A stretch of 64,000 bases of DNA from Artemia franciscana (lineage: Eukaryota > Arthropoda > Branchiopoda > Anostraca > Artemiidae). The position numbers and the translations under genes are program-made. The notes beneath the pieces were generated by a model. The model was not told the origin of the DNA. It did not search any database and saw nothing but the letters and a program-made list of their open reading frames with translations. Below are positions 35,097 through 46,759 of this stretch, piece after piece (position 1 is the stretch's first letter; the number at the start of each line of letters is the position of its first letter). Location: NCBI RefSeq assembly GCF_032884065.1, contig NC_088871.1, positions 18,806,944-18,870,943 of the forward strand, in the 5' to 3' direction.

Positions 35097-36082
35097 ATGA
35101 CTAAACCGTATAAATTGTTTGCTATTGATGAGGCTCAACCTCCACTGCAAATTTTTGAGGGTAATCTCACATATTTCCTTACTGACAATAGTATGCCCGA
35201 TGGTCAGAACATTTTGATTTTTCAAATGGTACATCTTCATGTTGACAAACAAAAACCATATCAAATTAAACCCATCAGTATTTTAAATGTTGCGGATGAG
35301 ACACGTGAGTCAAATGCTTCATCTGCGTCAGCAGTAGCACCATTACTATCGGACTTATCAAAAATAAATATAAAAAAAACAAGTTTTTCTTTTAACTGAA
35401 AGTAAGGAGCGAAATTAAAGCTTAAAACGAACAGAAATTACTCCGTGTATAAAAGGGGCTGTTCCCTTCTCAACGCCCCGCTCTTTACGATAAAGTTTGA
35501 CTCTTTCTCTCAATTCTACTAGACTGTTAAAATATTTGAATAAAAGCAGTGATGCTCAAATTGATGCTAAAAGTAAGCAAATCACTCTATATAGCAGCAC
35601 TTACAATCTCAGTGATCTAGCAACTAATTTTGTCTCAAATCACCACAAACTTTATCCATTGACACAAAACTTCTAAAATATTTTCACATATCGAACTTTC
35701 TCAAAGTACTTGTGATCACCAGGAAAACTTTAAAAGAATTAACATCAGTAATGATGATGACAATTTTGAAAAGGATGATTTTAAAACGCTAATACTAACA
35801 AGTACACCCAAATCATTCTGCAACAGTGATGATTCAACTGTAACAGATAGGAAAAGACGTCTTTCCGCCACCGCCACAGCCATCGCCAATGTTAGCATAC
35901 AAAAGGGTAATGGAAGAGGAAGTATACATTTACCTCCAAAATGGACGAAACTCTGATACGTATCTATATAAATGTTGGTGAGAAAGGAAGTCTTAGCGCT
36001 CCCAGTACACTTGCTCATGCTTCTAATGTCCACCCAGCTATACTCTTCATCGAAATCGTAAACTTTGCGTTTAAATTTATTT
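35097..36082 (+). pseudogene. Unrecognised broken ORF, interrupted by a half hairpin
   Basis: Three stretches read like one decayed coding region. 35097-35384 encodes an 88-residue start (IFEGNLTYFLTDNSMPDGQN, HLHVDKQKPYQIKPISIL, ending SAVAPLLSDLSK). 35525-35670 reads LNKSSDAQIDAKSKQITLYS and onward. 35674-35957 reads about 94 codons, including SQSTCDHQENFKRINIS and KRRLSATATAIANVS, ending in a stop; a third shift opens INVGEKGSLSAPSTLAHAS to 36082. A family-A half hairpin (35385-35520) splits the first two. The composition looks coding (low-complexity Ser/Asp/Lys) but I do not recognise the family. It is followed at once by an RTE 3' end, so it may belong to a mobile element. Confidence 0.5.
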
Positions 36083-36149
36083 AAAGCAAACCTAAAAACG
36101 TCACGAGGAAAAACCCCTCTGCCCTTGATTCGCTAGGATTTTGGGAAAT

Positions 36150-36263
36150 AGAAACTTCCTGGGAGGGTGTAAAGAGGGAGGCTTTGATTAGAGTGCGATA
36201 GAGGAGGAGCGTGCGTAGCTGCGTTGTCTTTAACGGCTTGGTGCTGTGATGAGTTGATAGTAG
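36150..36263 (+). pseudogene. 3' end of an RTE-type LINE with (TAG)n tail
   Basis: Reads SWEGVKREALIRVR.RRSVRSCV and closes with gatagtagtagta, the same C-terminus and tail as the units at 23170 and 24970. Severely 5'-truncated. Confidence 0.85.
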
Positions 36264-36289
36264 TAGTATTAATGCTTTAGGAGTTGACA

Positions 36290-37400
36290 CGACCCCCAGA
36301 GTTGGGGGCAAGGGATGTAAGTTAGGCCCCAGGGGCTCAGAAGATTTTTATGGAAGAGCGGTCGTATAGACCATGGAATGGCTCATTTGACTGGAAATGG
36401 AAAGTTCTAGTTCCTTTTTGAGACTCAAAAGTGATTAGAGGGCAACGAGCTCTTCCCCACCCTTTTTCTCCCAATTGTATCTGATCAAAATTTTGAGATA
36501 GTCATCTTGTTCAAAATAGTCTAAAGACCATATAATAATACCTCCAGGGTTAACATAACCCCTAAGAACACTGGAGCAAGGGTTGTTCTGTCCCGGGGGC
36601 ATATAAGTTTATTGTGAAAGGGGGTCATATAAAATTTGGAGAAGGTTTATTTGGTTAGAAGTAGAAAGTTCTAGTTCAGTTTTTAAGAGTCAAAAGTGAT
36701 CGGAGGGCAACCAGCCCTCCCTCAACCCCTCTTTTCCCGAAATTTATTAAATCAAAATTTTGAGACAGCTATTTTGTTCAAAGTAGGCCAAAGGCAAAAT
36801 AACTATGCCTCCGGGGTCAACCCTCTCTTCCTGGCTCTAGGGACAAGGGCTATAAGTTATGCTAGTTGCCGAATTGTTACCGTATAACGTTTTTATAGAA
36901 GAGGTGATTGTATAGACTAGGGAGGAGGCAAATATTGGAAATTGAAGGCTGAGATTCAAAAGTGATTGAGGGGCAAACTTCACCCACCTTATGCCCTCTT
37001 TCCCCCCAAATATATCAAGTCAAAAATTTGAGATAGCCGTTTTTTTAAATAGTCCAAAATTAACAAAACTATTCCTCCGGGATTGACACCCCCTATCCCC
37101 TAGGGCAAGGACTATAAATTATGTTAATTGCCTATTTTTAACATGTAAGGTGCTTGTGGAAGGTGTGGCTCTATAAACTTTTTATAAACTCTAGCTCTCT
37201 TTTCAAGAGTCAAAAGTGATTGGAGAGGATCCACTCCCTTCTCTCAAACCCTTTTTTCTCAAATGTATCCGATCAAAATAGGGGATAGCCATGTGGTTGA
37301 AAATAGTCCAAAAGTCAAATAACTATAACACGGAGGTTGACAAACTCCTAACAGTCCCTGGAGCAATGACTGTAAGTTATGCAAGTTGCTTATTGTTAAT
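36290..37400 (+). repeat. Family-B tandem array, about 4 units of 250-275 bp
   Basis: The phrase caaaagtgatt(a/g)gagg(g)caac-like recurs at about 36427, 36687, 36955 and 37208. Each occurrence is followed by ttttgagatag, a gttcaaaatagtc-like stretch, aactatgcctcc(g/a)gggt and taagttatgc(t/a)agttgc. Units diverge 15-25 percent. Related units are at 12930-13690 and, inverted, at 38085-38560. Confidence 0.85.
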
Positions 37401-38084
37401 TTGATACTTTCTTTACTTCGATATCTGGTTACTTGGATATTGTTACTGTGATACCAGTTTTGATTTCTGAAATTTGAAATGTTGAAACATTCAAGCTTTG
37501 ACAATCAAAAACGAACAGAAATAAGCTAAAATGAACTTTTTGAAAGGCCATATTGAACTTAAGATCAGCAGAAAGTAAAACCTACAATAATTCAAACTCA
37601 GAACAACTCAGGAATTACCATTAAAGAATAAATAAAACCGAAAACGAACAGAAATTTAATCATGGCATACGACAGGTACTAGTGTAGATAAATAAATAAA
37701 TGTTGAAACGAATTAAACTTTGGTACTTTACTGATACATGTGTTCTGAACAGTCATAGAATGATCTAATAAAATTAAACTGAACATTTGATATGTAATCA
37801 AAGTAATCAATGAAAGCTGATCGGATCAGATTTTATTTCATTGTAAGTTTTAGTTTTACTTTCCATGCTGTAATAAGTATAAAAGAGAATATTTATAATA
37901 TATTTGTTTTCAATAAAGCGTCAATGACACAGAAGGCTTTACATTACAAATTTAATTCTCATTAAAAAAAAACAAAATAAATAACACTATAGTTTACAGC
38001 TTTCTGCATAAAACTTGTAGAATAATCAAAACCGTCATTAAGATCAAGAAGAAATGTAGGAGGTTATGTGATTCCATGGGCACA

Positions 38085-38560
38085 GTTATCTCAGCAAGAT
38101 GGTTTCGAACACTTGAACAAAATGGTCGTCTCAAAGTTTCTATCTGGTAGGTTTGGGGGGGGGGGCTAGTTGTCCTCCGATACCTTTGACTCTTAAAAAC
38201 GACACTAGAATTTATGGTTTCTAATAGAATGAACGCCTTCCGAAGTTTATACGACCACCCCTTCCATATAAACCTAATATGGTAATAATTGGCAACCAGC
38301 ATAACTGATAGCCCTCGCCCTGAAGGCTTTGGTAGGGGAGTGAAATCTCCGAACACATATTTTCTGGCCCTTTCAGCTATGCTCAACAAAACGGCTATAC
38401 AATCAATATAATAAAAATTTTGATTAGATTTGTTTGGCGAAATGATGGGCAGGGGGGGCCTGATTGCCCTACGGTCATTTTTGACTCTTAAAAAGGTACT
38501 AAAATTTACCTTTCGAAGCTTTTACAAAAAACTCCTTCTATACGAAATGCGTTGGTTAGT
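38085..38560 (-). repeat. Family-B units, inverted
   Basis: Reverse-complement order of the same phrases (gttgtcctccgatacctttgactcttaaaaa..., ggccctttcagctatgctcaacaaaacggctat..., attgccctacggtcatttttgactcttaaaaa), giving about one and a half units of roughly 330 bp. Confidence 0.75.
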
Positions 38561-39026
38561 AAAACAATAAAAATAGTACATTGTGCCCACTTTGCTCTTC
38601 ACTTAGGCAGCGCTATTACGCCGCCTATGAAAAAAAAAATATTAAAATCACTAAACTTCTCAGGGTAACCTTTTTTCTATCATAATCACACTCAATGCAT
38701 CCTCTCTCACTTGTGAGCTAGACTCAGCCCCAGCTTCTGCCATATCATGATTTCTGATATGCTCTTAAGGCATATAGCTGGAAAAAACTTTTCCCCTATC
38801 TACTAAGTGTACTCCTTCATATACTATTCCATTTATAGAGGGTTTTCTATATACACAAAAACATTTATAGTTATCTACTCAAACACACAAACAACCTTAA
38901 TATATCCCACTTTCATCAGGTCATTTACTTTAGTGTCACCTTTGCTTGCATATTCCAAAAGTGTGCCTTAATCCTTTGAGGTTCATGGCCTTCTATCCTG
39001 TTCCTTGCACTTATCTTCCCTTACCG

Positions 39027-40771
39027 AAATTAAATAAAAAAAACTAATTTTTTTAGCTGAAAGTAAGGAGCGACATTAAAACTTAAAACGAACAGAAATT
39101 ACTCAGTATATGAAATGGGTTGTCCCCTCCGCAATCCCTCGCTCTTTACGCTAAAGCTTTTAATTTTTAAAAAAAGTAGAATTGTGGCAAAGAGTCAAAC
39201 TTTAGCGTAAAGAGCGAGAGAATGCGGAGGGGACAACCCATTTCATATACGGAGTAATTTTTGTTCGTTTTAACTTTTAATGTCGCTCCTTACTTTCAGC
39301 TAAAAAAATTAGTTTTTTTTATTTAATTTCTGAACGTTTTTGAATTAATGCATGTTTGGTTTTGGCTCTCCGCACATAAATTATTAAAATGAAATTTGTA
39401 TATTAATTCTTTTTTTGGCTAAATGGCTTTCTCTTAGTTTTGATCAGACGATTTTGAGAAATAAGGCGTGGAGAAGGATGCCTAGTTGCCCTCCAATTTT
39501 TCGGTTACTTAAAAAGGCAACTAGAACTTTTAATTTTTAACGAACGTTTTTATTAGTAAAAAATATTCGTAACTTAAGAATTAACTAACGTAACAAATTT
39601 TCATAACCTTATGTTTTTATTATGTATACGAGGGGGTTTGTACCCTCGTTAATACCTCGCTCTTTACACTAAATCGTAAGTTTTGTCCCAATTCTTTAAG
39701 AATGACCCCTGAATCAAAAAGGCCGTAGAATAAATAGTTGAAATTACTAAAAATACTTTTGCATAAAGAGCAAGGTATTTATCTCCTCCTAAATACCTCG
39801 CTCTTTATGCTAAAGTATTTTTAGAACCCCTCATATGCGTAATAAACTCTGTTCATTTTAAGTTTCAATGCTACTTCTTCCTTTCATTTGAAAAAACGTT
39901 TTCATGTTTATTTTTTATTGTTTTCTTATAGTAATGTTAGAAAATCCTGCGCCCTTTTCATTGAATTTTTCTTCCCCCATGACAGATTCCTCCAAGGGAA
40001 GATCCTCCAACATAGCCCCCTCTCCTCAGCCCCACCCCCAAACAAAATAAAATCCCCCTGAAAACGTCTTTATACTTCCCAATAACCATTATTATATGTA
40101 AACACTGGTCAAAGTTTGTAACTTGCAGCCCCTCCCCCAGGGATTGTGGGGGAGTATGGCATTCCCAAAGACATAGTTATTATGGCTTTTGACTATGCTG
40201 AACAAAATGGCTATCTCAGAATTTTGATCCGTTGACTTTCGGAAAAAAATGAGCGTGAGAGGGGGCCTAGATGCCCTCCAATTTTTTTGGTCACTTAAAA
40301 AGGGCACTAGAACTTTTCATTTCCGTTAGAATGAGCCCTCTTGCGACATTCTAGGACCACTTGGTCGATACGATGACCCCTGGAAAAAAAACAAAAAAAA
40401 ACAAACAAATAAACACGCATCCGTGATTTGTCTTCTGGCAAAAAATACAAAATTCCACATTTTTGTAGATAGGAGCTTGAAACTTCTACAGTAAGGTTCT
40501 CTGATACGCTGAATCTGATGGTGTCATTTTCGTTAAGATCCTACGACTTTTAGGGGGTGTTTTCCCCTATTTTCCAAAATAAGGTAAATTTTCTCAGGCT
40601 CGTAACTTTTGATGGGTTAGACTAAACTTGATGAAACTTATATATTTAAAATCAGCATTAAAATGCGATTCTTTTGATGTAGCTATCAATATCAAAATTC
40701 CATTTTTTAGAGTTTTGGTTACTATTGAGCCGGGTCGCTCCTTACTACAGTTCATTACCACGAACTGTTTG
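39027..40771 (-). repeat. Near-complete composite family-A element (hairpin to stem-loop end)
   Basis: Starts with a palindromic hairpin (39027-39330). It passes through the body phrases ggctctccgcacataaat, gttttgatcagacgatttt, ggccgtagaataaatag, gcccctcccccaggga, gagcgtgagagggggcctag and tccgtgatttgtcttctggc, then ctgatacgctgaatctgatg, and ends in the stem-loop cagttcattaccacgaactg at 40748-40767. About 1.75 kb. No protein is encoded. Class unknown; best described as a structured non-autonomous element. Confidence 0.88.
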
Positions 40772-41140
40772 AAATAACTTTAGTACCGTGCATGGAAATT
40801 CTCTCTATTCTTTGAATCTGTTTTACTACATCACATATTACCACTGAGGCTCCCCTGGTGGAACCCAGTACTAAGTTGTTGATATGTGCTATTTGAAAAT
40901 CTCTGAGGTGTATATTCCTCCGAGTGTAAATAAGACCAGAGGTAAATCTTATGTGCAATACTACGTTTTAGCAAAAAGTAACATTGATCTTTTTCGTATC
41001 GTTGCCTGAAATAGATAAAAAAATGAATTAGCAAGTTTTTCGTGTTTTTTTTTTATGAGCAAATTTAAAACAAAACAAAGCTTTCTTTGCAGGACTCAGG
41101 GGGCTCAAAAATATTTCTTCGCAGTCTAAGCAACAAATAT
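40772..41140. other. Unique segment between two facing family-A elements
   Basis: 369 bp flanked by the stem-loop ends of inverted elements at 39027-40771 and 41141 onward. On the minus strand, 40848-41008 is bounded by a good acceptor (tttttatctatttcag) and a gtaata donor and is open in two frames (67 codons each). No family resemblance was seen, so exon status is unproven. Confidence 0.4.
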
Positions 41141-42810
41141 CAAACAGTCCGTGGTAACGAACCATAAGTAAGGAGCGACTAAGCTCAATAGTAACCGAAA
41201 CTCTAAAAAACGGAATTTTAATATGTACAAAAACATCAAAAGAATCAACTTATTATCTTATTCCAAATATATAAGATTCATCAAGTTTAGTGTTACCCAT
41301 CAAAAGTTGGGAGCCTGATAAAATGTGCTTGCTTTTTAAAATAGGGGAGAAAAACCACATAAAATTAAAGAAATCTTAATGGAAATCACACCATCAAATT
41401 CAGCGTACCAGAGAATTCTTCTGTAGAAGTTTCAAGCTCCCATCTGCGAAAATGTAGAATTTTTTTATTTTTGCCAGAAGACAGATCATGGATGCGTGAT
41501 TATTCATTTTTTTTTACAGGAGTGATTGTATCGAAATAAGGGTCCTAGAAGATCGGGAGAGGGTGCATTCTGAAGGAAATTAAAAGTTCTAGAGCCTCTT
41601 TTAATGACCGAAAAAATTCGAAGGCAACTGAGCACCCTCCTACGCCCATTCTTTCCCCAAAATTATCTGACTAAAGTTCTGAGATAGCAATTTTGTTCGG
41701 TATATTTTAAAGATCAAACAACTATGTCTTTAGGTGTAAAATGACCCCAACAGTCCGTGCGGAGAAGCCTGTAAGATAGGAAAATTCGCCCATAGTTCAC
41801 GCACAGAACTTGTTATTGGGAAGTATACAGATATCTTTATTGGAGGGGGTGGGGGTTGGTTTTGCTTGGGATGTATTTCTATAGGAAGAACCTTCCCTGG
41901 GAAGGGAAAGTTCTGTGGCGAAGGTGAATATTCCAGGGAAAACGTTACACTGGGGATTTGACATAATTATTACACAGATTTCTTTTTAATTGTCTTAGAT
42001 TCTCTTTTCCAATTTTTTCATGTGGAGATGTTCCGGGAGAATTGTCCAGGGGCTTTTTTCCACGTAATTTCCACGTCAGGAAGCATTTCAGGAATGGTGG
42101 AGAAACTGATTGGAGATTACAATCTTTTTCATATGAAAGAATGCTAAGCTGTATTTTACAGGCTCAATCGTCCGCAATTTTACAGGGAGGGGGAATTCTC
42201 AGTGAGGATAGAACTGTCTGGAGGGAATTTGACTGGGGAGGGGGTGCGATGCACTTTATGTTGGTTGAAATTTTTTACGGAGGAGTTTTCCGTGTGGGGG
42301 AGGGGTATATTTAATAGAGGGTGACCATGATTTACTAGCATTATTTGAAAAACGAACAGAAATTATTCCATATATGTAAGGTTGTCCCCTCCTCAATACC
42401 TTGCTCTTTACGCTAAAGTTTGACTGCTTGTCCTTACTTTTTAAGAGTGTCTGCTGAAACAGGGGGCTGTTTAATTAGGATATGAAGTTTATTAGAAGTA
42501 CTAATAGCTTTAGAGTAAAGAGCAAGGTATTGAGGAGAGGGCAACCCTTCACATGCGGAATAAATCTGCCAAAATTAACATACGAATTTTGTTTTGCAAA
42601 TTTTGGCTGTCTCCTTCTCAACGCCTCGCTCTTTACGCTGAAGTGTCTATTGTTTATAGTTTTTAAAGAGTAGCGGTAACTAGGAGTCAAACTTTAGCGT
42701 AAAGAGTGAGGTGCAGAGGAGGGGACAGCCCCTTTTGTATACGGAATAATTTCTGCTTGTTTTTAGTTTTAATGTTGCTCCTTATTTTCCGCAAAAAAAC
42801 TTGGATTTTA
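41141..42810 (+). repeat. Family-A element, opposite orientation, with nested hairpins
   Basis: Begins at the stem-loop end (caaacagtccgtggtaacga) and follows the body through about 42330. A hairpin region at 42339-42810 follows, in which a second hairpin copy (about 42500-42660) appears nested in the loop of the first. Confidence 0.82.
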
Positions 42811-43125
42811 TTTAATTTCCATAAAAACAGGTAAATAAACTGATTTGTGATACTTCCATATATATGATGAATCATGGGAACCTAGCACTTTACTGAAAAC
42901 ACAAAATTCACTTAAAGAATAAAGGCTAATTTACTTCCCACACATTCCTTCGAGTGGCCACATTTTTGGCAAGCATAAGTTTTCCATACCCAGTGGGTGT
43001 GAATATGGTCAGAGGCGTTGTTTCATGCTTGAAAGCTCTCTGTTGAATGCCTAGCTATCTATTGGTTATTTGTAACTTTTTTTTTGTGCTGAATTAACGA
43101 TTGATTGACAGAAAATTAATTTCAG

Positions 43126-43269
43126 GAGTTAGCCAAAGGAAGTCCGCTGTCATGGCAAGAAACCAAACAAAAAGCGTCTCATGTACGTAAACATGGCCTT
43201 AAACAGTTTATCAACATTTACAATAAGACGAAAGACACACGAAGTCCTGCTTTAAAATGGGGAGACGAG
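43126..43269 (+). CDS. GCLC: GCLC exon, N-terminal segment (48 codons)
   Basis: Acceptor aatttcag, then ELAKGSPLSWQETKQKASHV through IYNKTKDTRSPALKWGDE, with donor GTAAGA; phase 0 at both ends. It matches animal glutamate-cysteine ligase catalytic subunit residues of about 4-50 (GSPLSWEETK, LKWGDE). The enzyme joins L-glutamate and L-cysteine using ATP, the rate-limiting step of glutathione synthesis in the cytosol. The Lys aligned with human Lys38 is kept (KTKD), and the GDE glutamate is the first acidic residue of the metal/ATP-binding GDEVEY motif. This exon, with those at 49606, 51821, 53916, 55760, 56979, 58264 and 61239, forms one continuous frame of 398 residues. Confidence 0.97.
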
Positions 43270-43526
43270 GTAAGAGTAGAATCGCACTTGAAAAAGAGTT
43301 TTATTTTTTATAGTACAGATGCAGTTTGTGTGTAAGTTTAAGGCATTCTATCCCTCCCCCTGAAACGCAAAAGATTATAGAATAGAATTTGTTTGTTTGT
43401 GCTAAAAGCATATTGGCCATATAAAACAAAGAACAATTACACAAAAATTACACAAATCTTAACATAATCCTACAGAAACTTAGCTCTATGATTGATCGCG
43501 AGACGAAGGAATTGTGCCAAACTTCT

Positions 43527-44835
43527 GACACCCATTAAACCCTCATCCGCACGCTCTCACCAACCCCTCAAAATTAAAATCCCCTCTATCAAACACTTCA
43601 AACCTCCAATCACTCAGCTCCTCACATTCACAGGTCAAGTGACATACACTTTCATTTAAACCTCCACACATAGGACAAAAGATGCCCACATAGAACCTCC
43701 ACTTCTCGATGAAAAATTATGACTAAAACGGTGTCTGTTTTACCCAAGCTAACACATAAATTAGTGAAGTACTTTACAGAAGTTGGATGTCGAATTTATT
43801 CAAGTCGAGGCTAACGAAAAGCTAATTTTAAAGAGTATTCATTTTTTAACAACTATTAAACAAGAAAAGCTAGTTTCTTCAACTGAAAGTAAAAAGCAAC
43901 ATCAAAACTTAAAACGAACATAAACTATTACGTATATGAGGGGGTTTCTCCTCCTCAACACTTCACTCTTTACGCTAAAGTTTTTTAGTACTTTTAAGAA
44001 AAGCTTCTTATTGTTCTAATTAAACGATCATAGTGTTTCAGGAACCATTCTAAAGAATTGTGACAGCATTCAAACTCTAATGTAAAGAGTGAGGTGTTGA
44101 GATAGAGCAACCCCCCTCATATGTGCAACAGTTTTTGTTCGTTTTGAGTGCTAATGTTCTAATACCCATAAAACCCATAAAACCCATATCTGTAACACCC
44201 ATAAAACCCTCATCCGCACGCTCTCACCAACCCCTCAAAATTAAAATTCCCTCTATCAAACACTTCAAACCTCCAATCACTCAGCTCCTCACATTCACAG
44301 GTCAAGTGACATACACTTTCATTTAAACCTCCACACATAGGACAAAAGATGCCCACATAGAACCTCCACTTTTCCATGAAAAATTATGACTAAAACGGTG
44401 TCCGTTTTACCCAACCTAACACATAAATTAGTGAAGTACTTTACAGAAGTTGGATGTCGAATTTATTCGAAAAAGTCGAGGCTAACGAAAAGCTAATTTT
44501 AAAGAGTATTCATTTTTTAACAACTATTAAATAAGAAAAGCTAGTTTCTTCAACTGAAAGTAAAAAGCAACATCAAAACTTAAAACGAACATAAACTATT
44601 ACGAATATGAGGGGGTTTCTCCTCCTCAACACTTCACTCTTTACGCTAAAGTTTTTTAGTACTTTTAAGAAAAGCTTCTTATTGTTCTAATTAAACGATC
44701 ATAGTGTTTCAGGAACCATTCTAAAGAATTGTGACAGCATTCAAACTCTAATGTAAAGAGTGAGGTGTTGAGATAGAGCAACCCCCCTCATATGTGCAAC
44801 AGTTTTTGTTCGTTTTAAGTTCTAATGTTGCTCCT
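43527..44835 (+). repeat. Direct duplication, offset 667 bp
   Basis: Copy 1 (about 43527-44160) and copy 2 (about 44194-44835) agree almost base for base from accctcatccgcacgctctc through gaagttggatgtcgaattta to the family-A hairpin in each. One visible indel is aaaa in copy 2 near 44470. They are joined by a short (acccataaa)n-like stretch at 44163-44190. Recent tandem duplication inside the GCLC intron. Confidence 0.95.
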
Positions 44836-45589
44836 TACTTTCAGTTGAAAAAAAAACATATTTTTTATTTAATTTCTGATCGTTTTCTAAATAATGCCGG
44901 GACATCTGGCTGCACCTCCACAGAAAAATCCCTCCCCTCCATGGATCTATCCTCTAGATGATTCAATCCTCGTGAAAATTTACCCCGGTCAATTACCCTT
45001 AACATGTCCACGCGTAAAATTGAGTCGGAAAAGAGAAAATAAGACATAAGACGAATTTCGTATAGGAATTCTGGCAAACTACCCCAATGTATAATTTCCC
45101 CTGAAAAACTCACTCTCTAGGAGCTTCCCTCTCCATGGAAAATTATCCTCATGGAAATCCCACCAGTAGAAAATTCGTCCCCCTCCCCCACCCGAAAAAT
45201 ATATGCATACTTCCCAATAACAAATTCTATATGTAAACAATGGGTGAATTTTGTAACTTAAGACCTTTCCCCAGGGGCTATGGGGGGGGGGTCAAGATGT
45301 CTCGAAAAACATAGTTATTTGGCCTGTCAACTATGCTGAACAAATGGTTATCTCAAAATTTCGTTCGGACAATTTTGAAAAAAAGGGGCGTGGGCGGGAG
45401 TCTAGTTGCCCTCCAATTTTTCGTTCAGTTGAAAAGGGCACTACGGCTTTCAATTTCCATCCTAATGAACTTCGTCCCGTCATTCTAGGACTACTGTCTC
45501 GATACGATCACCCGAGGAAAAATTAAATTAAATAAACGCGCATCCGTGATCTTCCTTCTGGCAAAAAAAACAAACAAATTTCCCAATTT
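44836..45589 (-). repeat. Family-A subtype body adjoining hairpin
   Basis: Follows the hairpin of the duplicated segment. It carries the alternative body seen at 27327-27892 (ctaaataatgccgggacatctggc, tccatggatctatcctctag), then the common phrases gtgggcgggagtctagttgccc and tccgtgatcttccttctggc. It abuts an oppositely oriented element at 45590. Confidence 0.82.
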
Positions 45590-46440
45590 CAAACAGTTCG
45601 TGGTAACGAACTGTAATAAGGAGCGATCCGGCTCAATAGTAACCAAAACTCTAAAAAATTGAATTTTGATATCAATAGCTACATCAAAAGAATCGCATTT
45701 TAATGCTGATTTTAAATATATAAGTTTCATCAAGTTTAGTCTTAGCCATCAAAAGTTACGAGCCTGAGAAAATTTGCCTTATTTAGGAAAATAGGGGGGA
45801 ACACCCCCTAAAAGTCGTAGGATCTTAACGAAAATGACACCATCAGATTCAGCGTATCAGAGAACCCTACTATAGAAGTTTCAAGCTCCTATCTACAAAA
45901 ATGTGGAATTTTGCATTTTTTGCCCGAAGACAAATCACGGGTGCGTGTTTATTTGTTTGTTTTTGTTTTTTTTTTTTTTTTTTTTCCCAGGGGTCATCGT
46001 ATCGACCAAGTGGTCCTAGAATGTCGCAAGAGGGCTCATTCTAACGGAAATGAAAAGTTCTAGTGCCCTTTTTAAGTGACCAAAAAAATTGGAGGGCATC
46101 TAGGCCCCCTCCCACGCTCATTTTTTTCCCAAAGTCAACGGATCAAAATTTTGAGATAGCCATTTTGTTTAGCATAGTCGAAAATCATAATAACTATGAT
46201 TTTTGGGGATGACTTGCTCCCCCACAGCCCCTGGGGGAGGGGTTGCAAGTTACAAGCTTCAACCAGTGTTTACATATAATAATGGTTATTGGAAAGTGTA
46301 CAGACGTTTTCAGGGGGATTTTTTTGGTTTTGGGGGTAGGGTTGAGGGAGGGGGCTATGTGGGAGGATCTTTCCTTGGAGAAATATGCCATGGGGGAAAA
46401 AAATTCAATGAAAAGGGCGCAGGACGAATCTGGTCACGTT
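45590..46440 (+). repeat. Family-A element, stem-loop end first
   Basis: Starts caaacagttcgtggtaacga and runs through the body to the gcgcaggacgaatctgg region, where it is truncated before the hairpin part. A T-run lies at 45966-45985. Confidence 0.88.
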
Positions 46441-46759
46441 AGAAAAAAATGTCAAATTAAGAGCTTAATATACAATGCTGGGTGTTCGGAGCCTCTCTAT
46501 TATGGAGTATAATTTGAAAATAACACAACTATACGAGCGATAAAACATGTATACCACAACCATAACTCAACTAACGAAAGAACTGCTAAGAGATAACACA
46601 ACTATAAAGCGAAAACAGGTGAAAACTAACGGGAAAATAAACGAACTAAGAGGTGGAAGGGGCCCAGAGAAAAAATATAATCCTTTTTCAATTTTGAGCC
46701 TAACTTCCGCAAAGGAGTAATAATGTCAGAAGCCCCGAAATACCGAATTATTTTCTTTT
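46441..46759. other. GCLC intron segment between repeats, nothing recognised
   Basis: AT-rich, with aacacaactata-like repeated words at 46515-46610. No exon. Confidence 0.5.

Noticed and set aside
37994..38389. Minus-strand 131-codon ORF
   Set aside because: Lies over inverted family-B repeat units and reads as repeat translation, with proline and basic runs from C/G-rich repeat parts.
38620..39020. Possible minus-strand coding segment (open stretch with ...GVHLVDRGKVFSSYMP...)
   Set aside because: Only about 70 codons are open with a stop inside, no recognised family, and no splice sites bounding it.
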